Origin: Calditrichota bacterium
GTDB lineage: Bacteria > Zhuqueibacterota > Zhuqueibacteria > Zhuqueibacterales > Geothermadaptataceae
Reading direction: 5' to 3'
NCBI GenBank assembly: GCA_008501545.1
Contig: QQUM01000550.1
Coordinates: forward strand, 1 to 5,941
DNA length: 5,941 nt
Shown: one piece after another, positions 1 through 5,941 of the stretch
Layout of the letters: every line of letters starts with the position of its first letter
How positions within the stretch are numbered: position 1 is the stretch's first letter
The notes under the pieces: generated by a model
Databases searched by the model: none
Seen by the model: the letters and a program-made list of their open reading frames with translations, nothing else
What the model was told of the DNA's origin: nothing
Made by a program: the position numbers and the translations under genes

Positions 1-1631
1 CTTTAGTGCTGTTCAGCCTTGTTGAAGGCAGCCGCACTCTGGAAACCCAGCGCACGACGCAGACCGGCGTTGCATTGAGTACCCTGACGAGTTCCCGCAC
101 CCCGGGTCCGGTACGTATTGCAGCCTCGGTCGCCGGCTTGAGCGATACCGTGTCCATACAATATACTGTAGGCGAAGCATCTAGCATTCTCATGACCGCC
201 GACAGCAGCTCCCTGCCCGCCGACGGCCGCACGACAACAGAAGTCCGGGCAACCGTGTCCGATGCAGTTGGCAATCCGTTGCCCGATGGCACCATTATCC
301 GTTTTCAGGCCAGTTTTGGAGATATAACATCGACGGCTGAGACACAGAACGGTGTCGCCAGAGCGACCTACTCCGCAAAAGCAACAGGCCTGGCGGAAAT
401 CACAGCATCCGTGGGCGCGGTTTCGCGAACGATTACGATCCGGCTCCGCCCCGGCGCGCCAAACAGTATTTTGCTCACTTATGACCCGACGTCGTTGGGT
501 GTAAAAGATTCCGGACGCAACACCACCCTGACAGTAACAGCTGACGTACGCGATGTGCAAAACAATCCTGTCCTGGACGGCACACGGGTTCGTTTTCGAA
601 TTTATGCATCGCCCGGTGGCGGTGAATTTCTCAGTACACTCGAGCCGGTCCCAACGATCAATGGATTGGCGCATGTTTCGCTCAATTCCGGTATTCGCTC
701 AGGAACTGTAAGAATTCAGGCTGAAGTCGTCGACGGGAACAACTTTCCGCTCAATCCAGCAATACAGGCCGTGTCCACCGATGTCATTGTTTTCGCCGGA
801 CCGCCTTTTATCGCAAATGTCAATGACCGCTCAACAAGTCGCCTGTCTGCAGGTCCCGAACCGGTGAATATTTACGGCTGGCATGTCGTCAACAATACAA
901 CGACAATCGTGGCCGTACTTGGTGATAAATACAACAATCCTGTTCCTGCCGGGACGGCTGTATACTTCACGACAAGTGGGGGTATCATCTCAACACATAC
1001 AGGCTACACTGACGAAGAAGGTGTCGCAACGGTGACCCTGCACAGCGCACAACCATACCCGAACGTACCCCGGTTCTACAACACATTTGCCGATCCCAAT
1101 TCAGGGCATCCGAACTTTATATTGCCATCAGACAGCATACCCGGTCCAATCCCGGATCTCGAGTTTGGCACAATCGATAACAGCTACGACAACACGAGTC
1201 AAAACAACGGCATTGCCCGGGTCCTGGCTGTCACTGAAGGCGTGGATGCCAATGGCAATTCAGCCAAGGTTTGGGGTGTAACAAGTGTCATTTTTTCAGG
1301 AGAAATCGAAACATTTTATACGGAGGTAAGTGACACAGTCCTCTCCCCTTCTGAAAGTTCAATCATTACGATCTACATTTACGATGGCAACGGGAATCCC
1401 ATCGTGCCCGGATCGACCATAACGCTTAATGCAGAATCCGGAAAGCTGAGCTGGTCGGAATTTAAAACCGGTGATCCGGGGAAAACCATATACCAGGCGG
1501 CTCTGGTAAACAATCTCGATCCAACCGATCCTGACGCCAAGGAGACGACTATCAGCATCGGCGTACGGGTGGAATCGGAAAACGGCACGGTGGTGACCTC
1601 AACAGTGCCAATACAATTGAAATTGAATTAA
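1..1631 (+). CDS. Big-1 (invasin/intimin-like Ig) multi-domain surface protein, 5' truncated by window edge
   Basis: This is the C-terminal part of an extracellular protein made of tandem bacterial Ig-like (Big-1) domains, probably an adhesin or surface-structure protein. The frame is open to the left edge (codon 3-5 is TTA), and the first residues are already mid-domain, so the GTG at position 6 is not a credible start. About five domains can be seen by their recurring signatures: an element like 'LPADGRT' or 'D..GNP(V/L)PDGT', then a 'GVA..T' strand, then a 'G...ITA' strand. They begin near nucleotides 1 (partial), 171, 453, 795 and 1296. Examples are 'VGNPLPDGTIIRFQ', 'YNNPVPAGTAVYF' and 'GNGNPIVPGSTITL'. 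The fourth domain carries a long extra segment (about 1056-1290). The protein ends in 'VPIQLKLN' with no LPXTG, transmembrane anchor or obvious type IX sorting domain. It closes with tandem stops TAATAA. Domain identity is confident; the exact function is unknown. Confidence 0.88.
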   Translation, partial: LVLFSLVEGSRTLETQRTTQTGVALSTLTSSRTPGPVRIAASVAGLSDTVSIQYTVGEASSILMTADSSSLPADGRTTTEVRATVSDAVGNPLPDGTIIRFQASFGDITSTAETQNGVARATYSAKATGLAEITASVGAVSRTITIRLRPGAPNSILLTYDPTSLGVKDSGRNTTLTVTADVRDVQNNPVLDGTRVRFRIYASPGGGEFLSTLEPVPTINGLAHVSLNSGIRSGTVRIQAEVVDGNNFPLNPAIQAVSTDVIVFAGPPFIANVNDRSTSRLSAGPEPVNIYGWHVVNNTTTIVAVLGDKYNNPVPAGTAVYFTTSGGIISTHTGYTDEEGVATVTLHSAQPYPNVPRFYNTFADPNSGHPNFILPSDSIPGPIPDLEFGTIDNSYDNTSQNNGIARVLAVTEGVDANGNSAKVWGVTSVIFSGEIETFYTEVSDTVLSPSESSIITIYIYDGNGNPIVPGSTITLNAESGKLSWSEFKTGDPGKTIYQAALVNNLDPTDPDAKETTISIGVRVESENGTVVTSTVPIQLKLN

Positions 1632-1646
1632 TAACCAGGATTTACC

Positions 1647-2414
1647 ATGTTTCGGATAAAAATTTTCGGCTTTTTCCTTCTTTTCTGCACGACGCTGCAG
1701 GCTTTTGCTCAATCAACTTCGCTGCCATTGCTTTCCAATGGAAAAACGGAATTTTCTCTTACCACACAAGCTGGATTTTCCGAAAGTTATGCCAACGACG
1801 ACCGTGTGCGGCTCTTCGGCGCCTACATGCGGTTTGGTATTGGATTTCACCAGTTGTTTGATATCTACGCCCTCATCGGCACGAGCAAACAGAATATCCG
1901 TTATTCCGATACCAGTTTGTCCGATTTTGATTCGGATCTGGCACGCAGCATGGGTGGTGGTATTGCAATAAAATTGCCCTATTATTTTCCCGGTAAAATT
2001 CAGCTTGCTACCAGCGGACAGCTTGTGCTGTTTGCACCGACCGGAACAACCTATAGCAATTCAACAGTGCCGAACACTGACTATCGAAAACGACACGATT
2101 TCGAATACGAATGGCAGCATGTACAATTATCGCTGTTTGCTGCACGGAAATTCCAGCAGTATGAATTTTTTATCGGGGGAGAATACATTATGGATATCAT
2201 TGATTTTAAACATGATCTCACATTGGAAAGTGAAGAAGGCAATTTTTATTTGAGTCGATCACGAGGAAATTATTTACAGGAAAACCGGCCAAATGCCAGC
2301 GTTGGCGTTAATATTGCCCTGCCCGGCCGGCATTATCTCGGCATTGAACTAAAGGCAGGCATGCAGCGTGATATGGCCATTTTCATCGCGATTGGGCAGA
2401 CAGGAAAACCGTAA
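1647..2414 (+). CDS. secreted protein, predicted small outer-membrane beta-barrel
   Basis: I do not recognise a named family. The 255-residue product starts with a clear signal peptide: K4 in a short n-region, a hydrophobic core 'FGFFLLFC', and a likely cleavage after 'AFA' at residue 21. The mature part has about ten alternating amphipathic stretches separated by turns rich in G, N, D and P, such as 'VRLFGAYMRFGIG', 'YEFFIGGEYIMDIIDF' and 'NASVGVNIALP'. This is the pattern of a small outer-membrane beta-barrel. The last strand ends 'MAIFIAIGQTGKP', without the terminal Phe typical of many proteobacterial porins. The ATG is supported by AGGA at 1637-1640, six bases upstream. The gene follows the Big-1 gene by 15 bp with no promoter or terminator between them, so co-transcription is likely. 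It could help export or anchor the Big-1 protein, but that is inference from position only. A periplasmic beta-rich protein is the alternative. Confidence 0.75.
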   Translation: MFRIKIFGFFLLFCTTLQAFAQSTSLPLLSNGKTEFSLTTQAGFSESYANDDRVRLFGAYMRFGIGFHQLFDIYALIGTSKQNIRYSDTSLSDFDSDLARSMGGGIAIKLPYYFPGKIQLATSGQLVLFAPTGTTYSNSTVPNTDYRKRHDFEYEWQHVQLSLFAARKFQQYEFFIGGEYIMDIIDFKHDLTLESEEGNFYLSRSRGNYLQENRPNASVGVNIALPGRHYLGIELKAGMQRDMAIFIAIGQTGKP

Positions 2415-2441
2415 TTTTTGAATTCCTGAAAACATATGCAA

Positions 2442-2529
2442 ATGTGCCTGGCACTTCATAAAATAATTAAACCACAAATAAGTTCTCTTGCTCAATCTTT
2501 CTAAAAAAACAACAACGTGCCAGGCACAT
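2442..2529. repeat. 13-bp inverted repeat pair with self-complementary GTGCC(T/A)GGCAC cores (REP-like element)
   Basis: ATGTGCCTGGCAC at 2442-2454 is the exact reverse complement of GTGCCAGGCACAT at 2517-2529. The arms are separated by 62 bp of AT-rich DNA without a gene. Each 11-bp core (2444-2454 and 2517-2527) is itself a palindrome around one central base. The motif resembles GTGCC-GGCAC repeats that I recall near REP-associated (Y1, IS200-like) transposase genes in several phyla. No transposase lies in this window, so this would be a solitary or non-autonomous copy. It lies just after the barrel gene, and a terminator role is not supported because no T-run follows either arm closely. 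The repeat is certain; its interpretation is not. Confidence 0.6.
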
Positions 2530-2545
2530 CCCGCATGCTCTATGA

Positions 2546-2566
2546 ATGCAACGGGTTAAGTTGCAT
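2546..2566. other. perfect 7-bp stem-loop in intergenic gap
   Basis: ATGCAAC (2546-2552) pairs with GTTGCAT (2560-2566) around the 7-base loop GGGTTAA. It starts 17 bases after the right arm of the inverted repeat and may be part of the same element. No T-run follows, so it does not look like an intrinsic terminator. A protein-binding or transposition-related hairpin is possible but unproven. Confidence 0.45.
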
Positions 2567-2633
2567 GTGAGTTCGATATCAGTCGTCCGCCACACATTCC
2601 CTCCATTTTCTCAATTCCTTTTCCCCATTTCAC

Positions 2634-2662
2634 TTGCCTTCAAATTTTTTAATACCTATGTT
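2634..2662 (+). promoter_or_regulatory. candidate sigma70-like promoter for the MscS-family gene
   Basis: TTGCCT (2634-2639, 4 of 6 to the -35 consensus) and TATGTT (2657-2662, 4 of 6 to the -10 consensus) are separated by 17 bp. Transcription would begin near 2669, upstream of the ATG at 2710 but downstream of the alternative GTG at 2665, which agrees with the later start. The match is modest and the region is T-rich, so a chance occurrence is quite possible. Confidence 0.3.
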
Positions 2663-2709
2663 TTGTGGTCAAAATTATACATTTAAAGAATAACCCACGG
2701 ATACCAATA

Positions 2710-4386
2710 ATGTTGAATCGAATCTTATTACTACTCATTTTCATGCTGTTTGGCATGGGTTTGCTGCCCGCACAGACGGACACATCAAGAACAACAATAA
2801 AACCATCACTGAATATTCAGCGGTTTACCACACCACGTAAAACCATAAACAATTTTATTTACTGGCAAAACCACAAACGCCCGGACATCGCAGCGGAAGC
2901 CATGCGTTCGGACACAACACTCACGCTGGATGAACGCATAAAACTGGCACAGATGCTCAAACGTTCTCTCGATGCACGTGGCATGTTTGTAAAGATGTCT
3001 AAATATCCGGATGATCCAAATTACATTGACGAAATCACCGGTATGCAGGAAGTCGTTTTATTTGAGCAATTACCCGGCATAACCCTGAAAAAATATGGCA
3101 GGTTCTGGTATTTCACACCACAAGCCTTGCAAGCCATTCCGGAACTGTATGCAAACACATTTTCAACCGTTCTGGAGAAACTCATTCAGGAATTACCGGC
3201 ATGGTCCCAAACCGGTTTTCTCGGCTTTGCATTATGGCAACTCATCGGCTTGTTTCTGGTCTTGCTGATCGGCTTTCTTCTCCGCAAGCTGGTTGAATAC
3301 TTTCTGGATAAATCAGCCAGCCGTCTGGAAAAACATACGAAAACGACATGGGATGATCTTGTCATCCGTTCTGCCGCCAAGCCAGCCGGATTATTCGTTT
3401 TAACGGCATTTTTCATGACAGCCTACACGAATTTGCAGCTTGGCGTTACGCTGAATCAGTACATTCGCATCGTGCTGATTGTGATGCTTTATTCAAGCAT
3501 CATCTGGATGATCTACCGCATGATCGATGTGCTGGAAAACTATCTCACCCGCATCACCAGCACTACAGAAAGCAAACTGGATGATCAGCTTGTGCCACTA
3601 ATCCGCAAAACATTAAAAGTTTTTGTGGTGATCATGGGTACGATTTTCATCCTGCAAAACCTTGAAGTCGACGTGGCTTCGTTGCTCGCCGGTCTCGGAA
3701 TCGGTGGTTTGGCCGTTGCACTTGCAGCGCGGGACACCCTTGCGAATTTCTTTGGTTCGGTGACAATTTTTATTGATAAACCATTTCAGGTTGGCGATTG
3801 GGTCGTTACAGGTGGCATTGAAGGCACAGTGGAAGAAGTCGGCTTTCGTTCAACCCGCATTCGCACATTTCACAATTCGCTCGTGAGTGTACCAAATGCA
3901 AAAATAGCCGACAGCGCAGTCGACAACATGGGGTTGCGGGAGTACCGCCGTCTCAAAGCCTTACTCGGCCTGACATACTCTACAACTTCCGAGCAAATGC
4001 AGGCATTTGTTGAAGGCATTCGCGCGATCGTGCAAGCAAATCCACACACCCGCAAGGACTACTATGAAATCCATTTTAACAGTTTTGGCGATTATTCGTT
4101 GAATGTGCTTCTCTATGTTTTTTTCAAAGTGCCAAGCTGGAGTGACGAATTGCGCGAGCGGCATAATTTATTGCTGGAAATTTTAAGACTGGCAGAGGAA
4201 ATCGGTGTTGAATTTGCCTTCCCGACACAGACATTACACATGGACAGCATGCCGGAAAAGACACCTCGCGAAGTTGGCAAGAAATTGAGTAAAGACGAAA
4301 TGGCGGACATGATTGCAGCCTTCGGCCCGGATGGAAAACTTTCACAACCGGGCGGACCGAAAATCACGATTGAGCAACGCAACTGA
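2710..4386 (+). CDS. MscS-family mechanosensitive ion channel with N-terminal periplasmic module
   Basis: This inner-membrane channel opens under membrane tension and releases small solutes during hypo-osmotic shock. From the ATG at 2710 (558 residues) it begins with a signal-peptide-like segment ending 'GMGLLPAQ'. A periplasmic module follows at about 39-149 ('TTPRKTINNF' to 'AIPELYAN'), of a kind seen in other large MscS homologues. Hydrophobic segments lie near 169-191, 225-243, 252-271 and 302-316. The pore helix at about 328-354 is unmistakable ('GLGIGGLAVALAARDTLANF'), followed by the MscS beta-domain ('DKPFQVGDWV', 'GTVEEVGFRSTRIRTF', 'SVPNA' at 393-397). A cytoplasmic alpha/beta domain ends near 'FPTQTLHM' (504-511), then a short charged tail. 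It is about twice the length of E. coli MscS because of the extra N-terminal part. An in-frame GTG at 2665 would add 15 residues, but it has no Shine-Dalgarno and would bury the signal peptide; the ATG has a weak GGA at 2699-2701. The family call is very secure, the start less so. Confidence 0.95.
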   Translation: MLNRILLLLIFMLFGMGLLPAQTDTSRTTIKPSLNIQRFTTPRKTINNFIYWQNHKRPDIAAEAMRSDTTLTLDERIKLAQMLKRSLDARGMFVKMSKYPDDPNYIDEITGMQEVVLFEQLPGITLKKYGRFWYFTPQALQAIPELYANTFSTVLEKLIQELPAWSQTGFLGFALWQLIGLFLVLLIGFLLRKLVEYFLDKSASRLEKHTKTTWDDLVIRSAAKPAGLFVLTAFFMTAYTNLQLGVTLNQYIRIVLIVMLYSSIIWMIYRMIDVLENYLTRITSTTESKLDDQLVPLIRKTLKVFVVIMGTIFILQNLEVDVASLLAGLGIGGLAVALAARDTLANFFGSVTIFIDKPFQVGDWVVTGGIEGTVEEVGFRSTRIRTFHNSLVSVPNAKIADSAVDNMGLREYRRLKALLGLTYSTTSEQMQAFVEGIRAIVQANPHTRKDYYEIHFNSFGDYSLNVLLYVFFKVPSWSDELRERHNLLLEILRLAEEIGVEFAFPTQTLHMDSMPEKTPREVGKKLSKDEMADMIAAFGPDGKLSQPGGPKITIEQRN

Positions 4387-4387
4387 T

Positions 4388-4407
4388 CCTGTTATCTTCT
4401 CAACAGG
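4388..4407. terminator. small stem-loop at the convergent gene junction, possible weak bidirectional terminator
   Basis: CCTGTT (4388-4393) pairs with AACAGG (4402-4407) around an 8-base loop. It sits between the two convergent stop codons and covers the last codons of rseP. Neither side has a T-run, so it is not a canonical intrinsic terminator. It is listed because it is the only symmetrical structure at a junction where two transcripts meet. Confidence 0.25.
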
Positions 4408-5696
4408 CTTGCAATGTCATTGTAAAAAACAAAGACCATCAGCGTAACGATAATAAACAAGCCAATCATCTGAATGAACTCACGACTGCTCTGACTGAGT
4501 GGTCGACGCATGACAGCTTCTATCGTCAGTAAAAACAGATGGCCACCATCAAAGACCGGGATTGGCAGTAAATTGAGCAGGCCCAGTTGCAAACTGAGAA
4601 AGCCCATCAAACGAACGACATCAAGCAGGCCGGAGCGGGCAGCCTCTCCGGCCAGTTCGGCAATTTTAATCGGGCCGCCTATTTCATCACCGGATGCTTC
4701 GCCTTTGAAGACCCGCCTGAGAAAATCACCCAGCAATGTCGACATGAGGACATTGGTTTCAACACTTTTCTTCAGAGATTCCACGACTCCGTATTTTATC
4801 TTCTCGGTTTCCTGATAAGGCCCGATACCGATCATGTAGCGATTTGTATTTTTATCCAATTTCGCTTCGATTGCAAAGTCGAGAATGGAGCCGGTGCGGG
4901 CAATTTTTACATTGAGTGTTGAATCGCTACCCGAGGAAATGATCCGGGTCATTTGGTAAAACGAGTGAATGGAATCATCGTTTATCTGCACGATAACATC
5001 GCCGACACGTATTCCGGCTTTGTCTGCCGGATAACCATCGACCAGACGACCGACCTGTGCGGGAATCGGTGGTGAAAATCCAAGAAGTGGAAAGGCCTTT
5101 CGCAGGCTGTCGTTGCTGATAAACACGAGATCATGAAGGTCATCCTTTCGCTCAACCTGGACAACGACAGTATCCTGAGTATACAGCAGATTGTTGTCGT
5201 AAAACGCTTCCCAGGAAGAGACATTCTCTTCACCGATCTTGGTCATTTTATCCCCGATTCGCATCCCTGCCTGCGCTGCCGGAGATTCATTTTCAATCCA
5301 GCCGATTCGGACTTCATCCGTTAAATACAATGGTTTGTCGATTCCGGCATAAAAAATCATGGCGATGAAAATGATGGCCCACAAAACATTCATCGCAGGC
5401 CCCGCTGCAATAATGGCCATGCGTTCCCATACTTTTTTGGAGGCAAATTCGTATGTCGCGCCGGTTAATTCCTCGTTTGGATCGTGTCCGGCCATTTTCA
5501 CGTAGCCTCCCAGCGGAAATGCTGCTATCCGGTACTCCGTCTCGCCGCGCTTGAAACCAACAATTTTCGGTCCGAATCCGATGGAAAAAACAGTGACTCG
5601 CACGCCAAGCAATTTTGCCACAGCATAGTGGCCAAATTCATGCACAAATACGAGAAAACCTACAACGATGATAAATGCAATTACTGGTGTTGTCAT
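4392..5696 (-). CDS. rseP: RseP-type site-2 intramembrane zinc metalloprotease
   Basis: This is a polytopic inner-membrane protease that cuts transmembrane substrates within the bilayer. In E. coli RseP cleaves the anti-sigma factor RseA after DegS and also clears remnant signal peptides. The product from the ATG at 5696 has 434 residues, close to the 450 of E. coli RseP. It shows the zinc/catalytic motif HEFGH at residues 19-23 in the first membrane segment, 'FPLGGYVKM' at 60-68 and 'GPAMN' at 99-103 opening the second segment. Two PDZ domains follow (about 129-200 and 213-290, with 'SPAAQAGMRIGD' and 'YPADKAGIRVGD'). The third metal-ligand motif 'NLLPIPVFDGG' lies at 375-385 with D383, and a last transmembrane helix ends the protein. 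All catalytic residues are present, so the enzyme should be active. A TTG at 5741 would add 15 residues, but homologues start just before the first helix, as 'MTTPVIAFI' does here. Neither start has a good Shine-Dalgarno. It faces the channel gene tail to tail, and no dxr, cdsA or bamA is adjacent in the window. Confidence 0.96.
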   Translation of the reverse strand: MTTPVIAFIIVVGFLVFVHEFGHYAVAKLLGVRVTVFSIGFGPKIVGFKRGETEYRIAAFPLGGYVKMAGHDPNEELTGATYEFASKKVWERMAIIAAGPAMNVLWAIIFIAMIFYAGIDKPLYLTDEVRIGWIENESPAAQAGMRIGDKMTKIGEENVSSWEAFYDNNLLYTQDTVVVQVERKDDLHDLVFISNDSLRKAFPLLGFSPPIPAQVGRLVDGYPADKAGIRVGDVIVQINDDSIHSFYQMTRIISSGSDSTLNVKIARTGSILDFAIEAKLDKNTNRYMIGIGPYQETEKIKYGVVESLKKSVETNVLMSTLLGDFLRRVFKGEASGDEIGGPIKIAELAGEAARSGLLDVVRLMGFLSLQLGLLNLLPIPVFDGGHLFLLTIEAVMRRPLSQSSREFIQMIGLFIIVTLMVFVFYNDIASLLRR

Positions 5697-5941
5697 TGGA
5701 TTATTTTCAATAAAATGAGTATGATATTTTTTATGGGCCAAGATAGCCGAATCAGCTTTAAATAAAAAGCTTAAAACGAAAACAAATTCTATTGCATATG
5801 CATTTCACTGAATCATCCTGAAAATAAATTCGGACATTCGCTTCTTTTTTCTTGACATGTAACAACTTTTTTGTTTAATGCAGTACCACATCATTTCCAT
5901 AGTTTTTGATGTTATCCATGCAATGAAGTCTCTTATTTACG
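5697..5941. other. non-coding upstream region of rseP
   Basis: No convincing gene is visible here on either strand, and the composition is AT-rich. Besides the rightward promoter candidate it holds a perfect 10-bp palindrome TGCATATGCA (5793-5802) and a 6-bp inverted repeat AGCTTT/AAAGCT (5754-5759 and 5766-5771). Both are placed where an operator for rseP or its divergent neighbour could lie, but short AT-rich symmetry is common by chance. No clear leftward sigma70 promoter for rseP was found. Confidence 0.4.
5852..5879 (+). promoter_or_regulatory. candidate sigma70-like promoter directed rightward, divergent from rseP
   Basis: A perfect -35 box TTGACA (5852-5857) is followed after 16 bp by TTTAAT (5874-5879), 5 of 6 to the -10 consensus. 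Transcription would start near 5886 and run out of the window, away from rseP. The gene it would serve is not visible. An ATG at 5923 opens a frame to the edge, but it has no Shine-Dalgarno and only six codons, so it is not called. Confidence 0.42.

Noticed and set aside
6..8. GTG at position 6 as the true start of the Big-1 gene
   Set aside because: The frame stays open to the edge and the sequence begins mid-domain with no signal peptide, so the gene is cut by the window.
3..674. A 223-codon open frame on the minus strand opposite the Big-1 gene
   Set aside because: The product is rich in Cys and Arg with no recognisable domain and lies wholly antisense to a frame with clear Big-1 repeats. 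It is a shadow of the GC-richer coding sequence.
2401..2428. CAGGAA/TTCCTG inverted repeat around the stop of the barrel gene as a terminator
   Set aside because: The stem is 6 bp with a 16-base loop and no T-run after it, so it is too weak to call.
2415..2664. Small protein, tRNA or CRISPR repeats in the intergenic gap
   Set aside because: Frames on both strands are short (for example a minus-strand frame of 16 codons), there is no cloverleaf, and the repeats are a single inverted pair rather than a direct-repeat array.
4510..4922. Two overlapping plus-strand open frames inside rseP
   Set aside because: They are antisense to a strongly conserved protease gene, have low-complexity unrecognisable products and no Shine-Dalgarno.
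5923..5941. ATG at 5923 opening a frame to the right edge after the rightward promoter candidate
   Set aside because: Only six codons are visible and there is no Shine-Dalgarno, so a gene start cannot be supported.

Overview
The window looks like chromosomal DNA from a Gram-negative (two-membrane) bacterium. It holds a Big-1 (invasin-like Ig) surface protein, a predicted small outer-membrane beta-barrel protein, an MscS channel with a signal peptide and an RseP site-2 protease. The style of the Big-1 protein and the moderate GC content recall the wider FCB group (for example Calditrichota/KSB1-like lineages). That placement is an impression, not something the sequence proves. No phage, plasmid, CRISPR, tRNA or rRNA signature was seen.

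Layout, left to right. (1) 1-1631, plus strand: the 3' part of a long multi-domain Big-1 protein whose 5' end lies outside the window. (2) 1647-2414, plus strand: a secreted protein of about 255 residues with beta-barrel-like strands, 15 bp downstream and with its own Shine-Dalgarno, so probably in the same operon. (3) 2415-2709: a non-coding gap holding a 13-bp inverted repeat built on the self-complementary GTGCC(T/A)GGCAC motif, a 7-bp hairpin, a pyrimidine-rich tract and a weak promoter candidate. (4) 2710-4386, plus strand: a large MscS-family mechanosensitive channel with an N-terminal periplasmic module. (5) 4392-5696, minus strand: rseP, convergent with the channel gene and only 5 bp from it. 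(6) 5697-5941: a non-coding upstream region of rseP with a good sigma70-like promoter pointing right, out of the window.

How the genes relate: all four products act at the cell envelope. The Big-1 protein and the barrel are plausibly one surface module. The channel protects against osmotic downshock, and RseP performs regulated intramembrane proteolysis, classically in the envelope-stress response. Apart from the probable two-gene operon, this is a loose envelope neighbourhood rather than a recognisable pathway cluster. No clearly new biological system is visible. The most unusual DNA is the structured repeat in the 2415-2709 gap, which resembles a REP-type or small non-autonomous element without a transposase.
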